A stretch of 6,379 nucleotides of DNA from Micrococcaceae bacterium UBA6021 (GTDB lineage: Bacteria; Actinomycetota; Actinomycetes; Actinomycetales; Micrococcaceae). The stretch lies in contig DIZT01000057.1 of NCBI GenBank assembly GCA_002427975.1, forward strand, positions 3,231 to 9,609, in the 5' to 3' direction. Within the stretch, counting starts at the first letter, position 1, and each line of letters opens with the position of its first letter. Made by a program: the position numbers and the translations under genes. The notes beneath the pieces were generated by a model that saw only the letters and a list, made by a program, of their open reading frames with translations, searched no databases and was not told where the DNA came from. This document shows positions 1 through 4,324 of this stretch, in pieces.

Positions 1-344
1 ACGATGTTGCCTACGATCAGGCCGAAGACCAGTGCGAATAGCGTGGCCGCGGTGAAGTAGAGGAGGGCTTTGACTCCGACCCTTCCGACCGCCTTGACGT
101 CGCCTACGGCCGAAATTCCGGTGACGATCACCAGGAAAATCAGCGGCGCGATGATCATTTTGATGAGCTGGATGAATCCATCACCGAGCGGCCTCAGCTG
201 CGAGCCAAGGTCCGGCCAGAAATGTCCGATAAGAACACCTGCCACGACGGCGATCAGAATTTGGAAGAAGAGCGACCTATACAAGGGCTTCTTCTTCGAC
301 GGCGCCGAACTCGCCTTCAGCGCCGCGGAATCTGGGATCTTCAT
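1..344 (-). CDS. dctA: C4-dicarboxylate:cation symporter DctA, N-terminal part (runs off left edge)
   Basis: This is the first 114 residues of an inner-membrane symporter of the DAACS family, which takes up succinate, fumarate, malate and related dicarboxylates with cations. The protein begins MKIPDSAALK. A lysine-rich cytoplasmic tail precedes a first membrane segment at about residues 24-41. The family signatures are clear: FQILIAVVAG, GHFWP (40-44), GDGFIQLIKMIIAPLIF (54-70) and AVGRVGVKALLYF (85-97), matching E. coli DctA almost position for position. A second membrane segment lies at about 62-80 and a third begins near 93. DctA proteins are about 420-460 residues, so roughly three quarters lies outside the window. 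The ATG at 342-344 is the only Met in the right place; its Shine-Dalgarno is weak (AGG about 11 bases upstream). By hand count, 27 of 114 codons end in A or T, apparently more than in the operon to its right. It is separated from that operon by an intergenic region with repeats, so it is probably transcribed independently. Identity is confident; substrate range is inferred from the family. Confidence 0.93.
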   Translation of the reverse strand, partial: MKIPDSAALKASSAPSKKKPLYRSLFFQILIAVVAGVLIGHFWPDLGSQLRPLGDGFIQLIKMIIAPLIFLVIVTGISAVGDVKAVGRVGVKALLYFTAATLFALVFGLIVGNI

Positions 345-371
345 TGATCTGTACCTATCGATCGGGAACAG

Positions 372-386
372 CCCCGGAATTCGGGG
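372..386. promoter_or_regulatory. Near-palindrome in the dctA leader, possible operator
   Basis: The sequence CCCCGGAATTCGGGG is two 5-base arms (CCCCG and CGGGG) around an off-centre AATT. It sits 28 bases upstream of the dctA start, just inside the transcript predicted from the candidate promoter at 396-424. It could be a regulator binding site or a small leader hairpin. The symmetry is seen directly; the role is inference. Confidence 0.3.
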
Positions 387-395
387 TCTGTTTCC

Positions 396-424
396 AAGGT
401 AACCCTGCTCAAATTATTCCGCAA
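396..424 (-). promoter_or_regulatory. Candidate dctA promoter
   Basis: Read on the minus strand, TTGCGG (419-424) and TACCTT (396-401) are separated by 17 bases. This is an acceptable sigma-70-like arrangement ending about 52 bases upstream of the dctA start codon. Both hexamers deviate from consensus, so this is only the best-looking candidate in this gap. Confidence 0.3.
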
Positions 425-457
425 GGGGAAATTGAGTTTTCACAATGTGGAAGTAAT

Positions 458-481
458 GAAGAAGCCTTCTCCGCCTTCTTC
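458..481. repeat. Short inverted repeat GAAGAAG/CTTCTTC
   Basis: Arms GAAGAAG (458-464) and CTTCTTC (475-481) flank a 10-base spacer, directly abutting the longer inverted repeat that starts at 483. It may be part of the dctA upstream region or the flank of an insertion. No function is assigned. Confidence 0.35.
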
Positions 482-482
482 T

Positions 483-549
483 GAGAGTTTTTGTCCACTT
501 ATCGTGACTTTGCCGTCGTTCTGGTCCCGATAAGTGGACAAAAACTCTC
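483..549. repeat. Perfect 21-bp inverted repeat with 25-base spacer
   Basis: The left arm (483-503, containing GAGTTTTTGTCCACTTATC) and the right arm (529-549, its exact reverse complement) are separated by 25 bases (504-528). In RNA this would form a long, moderately AU-rich hairpin. A third, partial copy of the arm lies at 884-896. Several copies of one motif in both orientations within a few hundred bases is typical of transposase-binding ends of insertion sequences, for example the IS21 family, whose ends carry multiple internal repeats. A stem this long is unusual for an intrinsic terminator, although it could act as one for the operon that ends at 928. The repeat is certain; its origin is inference. 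Confidence 0.9.
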
Positions 550-896
550 AACGCTGCCAGCGATTTCGTTCCGCCACCCCGGCGGGCGAGGTGCAGGATG
601 CGGCAGGGCTCCTGGAAATCGGGACCTGTCTTCTTCCCCCACGGAACAGGTTCGACGACGGCGGTCACCGGGCCGCCGTCGTCGGGCTGGAATTCCGCCC
701 ACTGCGGCAGCGGAATCCTCAGGATTTCGGCAGCACTGATGATGCACGCGGATTCCGCGGCTGGGCCGGTGAAGGTCGGGGCCCAGCAGACGGCTGGCGG
801 ATACGCCGGCAACCGCTGCCTCGGGAACGACGAAGGGCCGGCCGCTGATTTCCTCGGGACGCGGTGACAATCTGCGCGCTATCTGGACAAAAACTC
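485..896. mobile_element. Candidate IS remnant or MITE-like unit of about 412 bp
   Basis: The identical 13-base sequence GAGTTTTTGTCCA at 485-497 reappears inverted (TGGACAAAAACTC) at 884-896, so the two bound a unit of about 412 bp. A further inverted copy lies inside it at 529-549. I see no intact transposase: the interior (550-883) has only short open frames on both strands that resemble no family I recognise. No target-site duplication is evident. The simplest reading is the leftover ends of an insertion sequence after internal deletion, or a non-autonomous element. It lies between the 3' end of the SDR operon and the dctA control region and interrupts neither gene: the SDR keeps a normal C-terminus, and its stop is about 30 bases away. 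An IS21-like origin is a guess from the repeat style. Confidence 0.35.
884..896. repeat. Third, partial copy of the inverted-repeat arm
   Basis: TGGACAAAAACTC matches 13 bases of the arms at 485-497 (inverted) and 535-547 (direct). The match stops on the outer side of CTC and on the inner side of TGG: the ATAAG next to the core in the right arm at 529-549 is replaced by other bases here. It is therefore a diverged or shorter binding-site copy, not a full duplicate. Confidence 0.7.
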
Positions 897-927
897 AAGG
901 GAAGCCGTCGAAGGACCCTGGACAACT

Positions 928-1695
928 TCAGCCGCGGCCGATGAAGGGCATGCCTGCGGCGGTAATCACCAGGGAGCCTACGCTGGCCGACGCTGGCATG
1001 TTGGCCATCAGCAGGACCGCACGGGCGGCGTCCTGCACCGGGAATGTGGGCTCCACCCGGCGGCTTCCGTCAGCCTGCAGGGCTCCCGAGCCCACCCCGA
1101 TGGTGTCCATGATTTCGGTGGCGGTGTTGCCGATGTCGATCTGGCCGCAGGTGATGCCAAAATCGCGGCCGTCGAGCTCGATGCTCTTGGTCAGTCCGGT
1201 CATGGCGTGTTTGGTCACGGCGTAGGCCACGGTTCTGGGCCGGGGCGAGTGCGCCGAAATGGAGCCATTGTTGATGATCCGGCCGCCCTGCGGTTCCTGG
1301 GATTTCATGGCCCGGACGGCCGCGGCAGCGCTGAGCATGGAACCAGTGAGGTTCACCGCCACCGTGGCGTTCCAGTCGGCGAGGCTGATCTCGTCAACCG
1401 AAGCAGCGGGCCCGAAGACCCCGGCGTTGTTGAAGAGCACATCCACTCTCCCCCACCGCCGGAGGGTGGCCTCGAAAAGCCGTTCGACGTCGTCGGGCGC
1501 CGTGACGTCGCACGGCACCGCCAGTGCGTTCCCATGCCCGTCCGCCGTTTCGAGAAGCTGGGCCTCCCGCCGCCCGGCCAGCGCCACACGGTAGCCGTCA
1601 GCCAGCATCAGCCGGGCCACAGCCCGGCCGATGCCTGATCCGGCTCCGGTAACGACGGCGACCCTGGAGTCTGCGGGCCGGCGGGAGTCAGTCAT
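928..1695 (-). CDS. Short-chain dehydrogenase/reductase (classical SDR), third gene of the operon
   Basis: A 255-residue cytoplasmic NAD(P)-dependent oxidoreductase of typical SDR length. The Rossmann dinucleotide motif TGAGSGIG is at 16-23. AGRR follows the second strand at 40-43, which suggests NADP(H) rather than NAD(H). CDV is at 62-64 and NNAG at 89-92. The catalytic YxxxK is Tyr158-Lys162, and the catalytic Ser is one of the two in NNGSIS (144 or 146). The C-terminus ends MPFIGRG, as in a widespread group of uncharacterised SDRs. The ATG at 1693-1695 is preferred: a GAAAGG Shine-Dalgarno lies 7 bases upstream and the Rossmann fold then begins at residue 11. The frame stays open to 2061, but that extension only overlaps the racemase-like gene and has no Rossmann-like sequence. 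It begins 26 bases after the racemase-like gene, so the two are almost certainly cotranscribed. The alcohol or ketone substrate cannot be read from sequence; it presumably acts on the pathway intermediate made by the upstream enzyme. Confidence 0.93.
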   Translation of the reverse strand: MTDSRRPADSRVAVVTGAGSGIGRAVARLMLADGYRVALAGRREAQLLETADGHGNALAVPCDVTAPDDVERLFEATLRRWGRVDVLFNNAGVFGPAASVDEISLADWNATVAVNLTGSMLSAAAAVRAMKSQEPQGGRIINNGSISAHSPRPRTVAYAVTKHAMTGLTKSIELDGRDFGITCGQIDIGNTATEIMDTIGVGSGALQADGSRRVEPTFPVQDAARAVLLMANMPASASVGSLVITAAGMPFIGRG

Positions 1696-1721
1696 GCGGA
1701 TGCCTTTCGAAGGAGTTGCCG

Positions 1722-2465
1722 TCAGCGCGCAACTTGTGCGTCTGCGGCGGACAACGGCCAGCCTATGACAGTCTTCGGCCGGGGCGCCGCGTAGGTGCGG
1801 ACTTTGGACGTGGACAGCCGCATGCGGACCAGCCCTTCGGCGATGGTCACCGCCGAGGCCACGCCGTCCACTACCGGGACGCCGGCACGCTTCCGGATCT
1901 CCCTGTCCAGACCGGCCATGCCGCCGCACCCAAGGACAATCACTTCCGCCTTGTCTTCGCGGACAGCCAGCAGCGCCTGTTCGATGATCGCTTCCACAGC
2001 GCGCTCCGGATCCTCCTCCAGTTCCAGGACGGCCATACCGCTGGCCCGGACCGAGGCGCACCGGGCGTCGAGGCCGGCCAGCTTCAGCCGGTCCTCGATC
2101 AGCGGCACGGCACGGTCCAGGGTGGTGATCACGGAGTACTTGTGGCCCAGGAACATCGCGGTACTGGCGGCCGCCTCGGTGATGTCCACCACCGGAACGT
2201 CGAGGAGCTCCTGGAGCCCTTCGCGGCCGTGCTCGCCGTAACCGGCCTGGATCACGGCGTCGAACGGCTCCGGATAGGACAGGACCTTGTCCATCACGGC
2301 GATCGCCGCGAGGTAACTCTCAAAGTTTCCCTCGCAGGAGTCCGCGCCGAAGCGGGGAGTGAGTCCCACGATCTCCGTATCGGGGAGCGCGGCCTGTTGT
2401 GCCTGCGCGGCGATGGAGTCGGTCATGGACTGTGTGGTGTTGACATTGGCCACAAGGATGCGCAT
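1722..2465 (-). CDS. Asp/Glu/hydantoin racemase superfamily enzyme lacking the first catalytic Cys
   Basis: A 247-residue cytoplasmic enzyme of the family that includes hydantoin and allantoin racemases, aspartate/glutamate racemases, maleate isomerase and arylmalonate decarboxylase. The N-terminus [15 protein letters not shown] is the family's first strand and anion-binding loop. [10 protein letters not shown] (91-100) and [18 protein letters not shown] (110-127) are diagnostic. VLGCGGMAG (177-185) carries the second catalytic Cys, Cys180. At the first Cys position, where hydantoin racemases read ACFxDPG, this protein reads AGYGEHG (74-80), so Gly75 replaces Cys. Two-base racemization by the usual pair is then not expected; arylmalonate decarboxylase has the same Gly/Cys arrangement. 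Cys44 and Cys136 are further cysteines of unknown role. The ATG at 2463-2465 follows a good GAGGAAA Shine-Dalgarno (2471-2477). It lies 28 bases after the permease stop and 26 before the SDR start, so it is the middle gene of an operon. A label of hydantoin or allantoin racemase should be held loosely; lyase or isomerase activity is possible. Confidence 0.92.
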   Translation of the reverse strand: MRILVANVNTTQSMTDSIAAQAQQAALPDTEIVGLTPRFGADSCEGNFESYLAAIAVMDKVLSYPEPFDAVIQAGYGEHGREGLQELLDVPVVDITEAAASTAMFLGHKYSVITTLDRAVPLIEDRLKLAGLDARCASVRASGMAVLELEEDPERAVEAIIEQALLAVREDKAEVIVLGCGGMAGLDREIRKRAGVPVVDGVASAVTIAEGLVRMRLSTSKVRTYAAPRPKTVIGWPLSAADAQVAR

Positions 2466-2493
2466 GGTGCTTTCCTCTTTCGGGACGGGGAGG

Positions 2494-4062
2494 TCAGTGG
2501 GTGCTGGCGACGGCGATTGTCTCGCCGTCGACGTCGTCGAGCTCCCGGGTGCGGTCCGAGATGACGTAGTAGACCACCGCGGCGATGCCGGCCGCGACGA
2601 ACCACGCGAACGGGGCGGCGGCTTCCAGCGCCGGAACAAAGGCGATCAGGAGCGCAATGAAGGCGGCAGGCACCATGGCGATGATGGCCCGGGGGTTGAA
2701 GCCCTTCTTGTAGTAGTAGGCTCCCGCCGGGTCTTCGGTGTAGAGCTCAAGGACGTTGACCTTGCCGCGGCGCAGCAGCCAGTAATCGGCCATCACAACG
2801 CCGAACAGCGGGCCGAGCAGCGCTCCGAGTCCGCCCAGGAAGTACACGATCACCAACGGGTTGTTGTACAGGTTCCACGGCAGGATGATCAGGCCGATCG
2901 TGCCGCTGACCCAGGCCGCCTTGCGGAAGTTCAGGTGCTTCGGGAAGAGGTTGGTCAGGGCATAGACGGGGGCCACAAAGTTGGCCATCAGGTTCACGGC
3001 GATGGTCAGGATCAGCAGCGCAAGGCAGGCCAAGACGAGGAACAGCGTGTTCGGGATGGTCTGGACGATGTCCGACGGGCTCTTGATGACCGTGCCGTTG
3101 ATCTTGAACTGGCCACCGGCCATGACCACCACAATCGCGCCGAAGAGAAGCATGTTGATGGGGATACCCCAGAAGTTGCCGCGAACCACGGCCTTCTTGG
3201 AGACGGCGGACCGGGTGAAGTCACAGAAGTTCAGGACGAACGTTCCGTAAATGGCCACCCACAGCGCACCGCCGCCAAAGATGGTGCGCCACATGTCGCC
3301 GCCTTCGAGGGCGTTGCTGGAGTTCCACGCGATGGAGCCGCCGGCTTGAACGAAGATCCAGATGGCCATGGCCGCCATGGTCACCAGGATGATGGGCCCG
3401 GCGAAGGCCTCGTACTTGCGGATCATCTCCATGCCGAAACTGACGATGAACAGCTGGACGATCCAGAGGAACACGAACGATGCCCAGCCCAGCGTGGAGA
3501 GGCCGAGGATGGAGTTGGCGTCCAGCTCCCGCAGCGAGGGAACCATGGCCACGAGCATCACGCGGAGCACCACCGACGCCAGGTAGGTCTGGATGCCGAA
3601 CCATGCCACGGCCACGGCCCCGCGCAGGAGGCTGGCGATCTGGGCTCCCCTGATGCCGAAGCTGATCCGGCTCATGACGGGGAACGGGACACCGGTCTTG
3701 ACGCCCATAAAGCCGGAGAGGCTGAGAAGCGCAAACAGGAGGACGGCTCCGATTCCCAGGGCGAGAAGGATCTGCCAGCCGCCGAGTCCCAGGGCGAAGA
3801 GTCCGATGGCGAAGGCATAGTTCCCAAGGCTGTGGACGTCGTTGGCCCAGAGGGTGAAAATGCTGTAGCTGGTCCAGCGGCGACCTTCCCGCTTCGTCGG
3901 GGCAAGGTCGATGTTGTACAGGGTGGGGCTGATCGTACGGCCGGAGGCGGTGCTGGCTGCATCGCACAGCGCATCGACGCCCATGGAGGGGTGGGCTGTT
4001 TTTCTTGAGTCAACTGCTGTCTCGGGTGCCGGGTCAACACCGGCCAACGGGGTTGTCTGCAT
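2494..4062 (-). CDS. NCS1-family nucleobase/allantoin/hydantoin-type permease
   Basis: A 522-residue inner-membrane symporter of the nucleobase:cation symporter-1 family (Mhp1, PucI, CodB), which imports purines, pyrimidines, allantoin or hydantoins with H+ or Na+. About twelve hydrophobic segments are visible, near 74-94, 96-116, 140-174, 190-210, 221-242, 263-280, 299-316, 338-370, 385-398, 403-427, 458-478 and 483-501. Family landmarks are FPVMSRISFGIRGAQ (127-141), AWFGIQTY (153-160), NFCDFTR (278-284), NFVAPVYALTNLFPKHL (361-377) and GPLFGVVMADYWLLRRG (417-433). By eye, Trp154, Gln158 and Asn361 match the ligand-binding Trp117, Gln121 and Asn318 of Mhp1. Ungapped, Tyr272 faces Mhp1 Trp220, which could change specificity. 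The ATG at 4060-4062 is preferred, with a weak GAAGTGAG six bases upstream. An in-frame ATG at 4102-4104 would add 14 residues but has no Shine-Dalgarno and overlaps a possible operator half-site. It is the first gene of an operon with the racemase-like enzyme and SDR, so its cargo is probably their substrate. The exact ligand is not determinable. Confidence 0.93.
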   Translation of the reverse strand: MQTTPLAGVDPAPETAVDSRKTAHPSMGVDALCDAASTASGRTISPTLYNIDLAPTKREGRRWTSYSIFTLWANDVHSLGNYAFAIGLFALGLGGWQILLALGIGAVLLFALLSLSGFMGVKTGVPFPVMSRISFGIRGAQIASLLRGAVAVAWFGIQTYLASVVLRVMLVAMVPSLRELDANSILGLSTLGWASFVFLWIVQLFIVSFGMEMIRKYEAFAGPIILVTMAAMAIWIFVQAGGSIAWNSSNALEGGDMWRTIFGGGALWVAIYGTFVLNFCDFTRSAVSKKAVVRGNFWGIPINMLLFGAIVVVMAGGQFKINGTVIKSPSDIVQTIPNTLFLVLACLALLILTIAVNLMANFVAPVYALTNLFPKHLNFRKAAWVSGTIGLIILPWNLYNNPLVIVYFLGGLGALLGPLFGVVMADYWLLRRGKVNVLELYTEDPAGAYYYKKGFNPRAIIAMVPAAFIALLIAFVPALEAAAPFAWFVAAGIAAVVYYVISDRTRELDDVDGETIAVASTH

Positions 4063-4096
4063 CGTGATCTCACTTCTTGAAGATGTCTTCCATGTG

Positions 4097-4105
4097 TTCC
4101 GCATT
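4097..4105 (+). promoter_or_regulatory. Second TTCCGCATT half-site in the permease leader
   Basis: TTCCGCATT here is identical to nine bases of the palindrome at 4145-4163, in the opposite orientation (there at 4153-4161 on the minus strand). TTCCA at 4088-4092 lies just before it. Two copies of a nonamer about 48 bases apart in one leader would suit a regulator that binds twice, possibly with looping. Chance cannot be excluded for a 9-mer. Confidence 0.3.
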
Positions 4106-4114
4106 GGGATTTGC

Positions 4115-4127
4115 GCCGGAAACCGGC
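4115..4127. repeat. Small perfect hairpin GCCGG-AAA-CCGGC
   Basis: A perfect 5-bp stem with a 3-base loop lies between the candidate operator and the permease start. It would be stable in the mRNA leader. No U-tract follows, so it is unlikely to be a terminator. Role unknown. Confidence 0.4.
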
Positions 4128-4144
4128 AGGAGCGTCATTGCACT

Positions 4145-4163
4145 TTTTCCATAATGCGGAAAA
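4145..4163. promoter_or_regulatory. Palindromic candidate operator upstream of the permease operon
   Basis: On the minus strand this reads TTTTCCGCATTATGGAAAA, two perfect 6-base arms (TTTTCC and GGAAAA) around seven bases. TTCC...GGAA palindromes of about this size are common targets of IclR-family repressors, a family that includes AllR-type regulators of allantoin and ureidoglycolate use. The site starts about 21 bases downstream of the candidate -10 box, where a repressor would block transcription. The palindrome is directly visible; assignment to IclR is inference. Confidence 0.45.
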
Positions 4164-4184
4164 TAGGTATCGAGTAGTGAAATA

Positions 4185-4214
4185 ACGGTATGACCTGGAT
4201 CACGCATCAGTCAA
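4185..4214 (-). promoter_or_regulatory. Candidate promoter of the permease-racemase-SDR operon
   Basis: On the minus strand TTGACT (4209-4214) is followed after 18 bases by TACCGT (4185-4190). The -35 is near consensus and the -10 is only fair. It lies about 120 bases before the permease start, leaving a long leader that contains the candidate operator (4145-4163), the small hairpin (4115-4127) and the second half-site. It is the best sigma-70-like match in the 262-bp gap. Confidence 0.4.
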
Positions 4215-4264
4215 GGGGTAGCCGGATCACGGCAAGTCACAAACGGTTACTACCGCGGCAACGA

Positions 4265-4315
4265 GGGGTCAGATACGGCCCAATAAACCCCGCTTCATGG
4301 GCCGTATCTGACCCC
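4265..4315 (-). terminator. Perfect 17-bp inverted repeat behind the dehydrogenase gene, probable terminator
   Basis: The arms GGGGTCAGATACGGCCC (4265-4281) and GGGCCGTATCTGACCCC (4299-4315) are exact reverse complements around a 17-base loop. On the minus strand the hairpin begins nine bases after the TAA of the dehydrogenase gene, the expected place for a terminator that isolates it from the permease operon. No U-tract follows on the minus strand, as is common for actinobacterial terminators. On the plus strand there is only a TTTT eight bases beyond the arm. The arm is longer than needed for termination, so it may instead be a dispersed repeat or IS-end fragment that also terminates. The repeat is certain; the role is inferred. 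Confidence 0.5.
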
Positions 4316-4324
4316 GTGTGGGTT

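Noticed and set aside
483..549. The 21-bp inverted repeat as a CRISPR or attachment site
   Set aside because: There is no array of regularly spaced direct repeats, and no integrase or tRNA gene is present. The third copy's distance and orientation fit an IS-type end better.
414..870. Overlapping short open frames on both strands between dctA and the SDR gene
   Set aside because: One minus-strand frame has a fairly protein-like stretch at about 625-815, but it runs through the inverted repeats, lacks a convincing start and resembles no family I know. I treat the stretch as non-coding or degenerate element DNA.
1696..2061. Upstream extension of the SDR reading frame
   Set aside because: The frame is open for about 120 more codons, but it overlaps the racemase-like gene, is Arg/Gly-rich and shows no SDR homology. 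The ATG at 1693-1695 has a ribosome binding site and the correct distance to the Rossmann motif.
2466..2639. Upstream extension of the racemase-like reading frame
   Set aside because: It overlaps the 3' end of the permease gene and reads as an Arg/Ser/Pro-rich shadow. The family's N-terminal MRILVANVN begins exactly at the ATG at 2463-2465.
2359..4008. Very long open frame on the plus strand (549 codons) opposite the permease gene
   Set aside because: It is antisense to a clear NCS1 permease, and its translation is a low-complexity run rich in Gly, His, Asp, Glu, Gln and Arg with no fold signature. This is what high-GC genes produce on the opposite strand.
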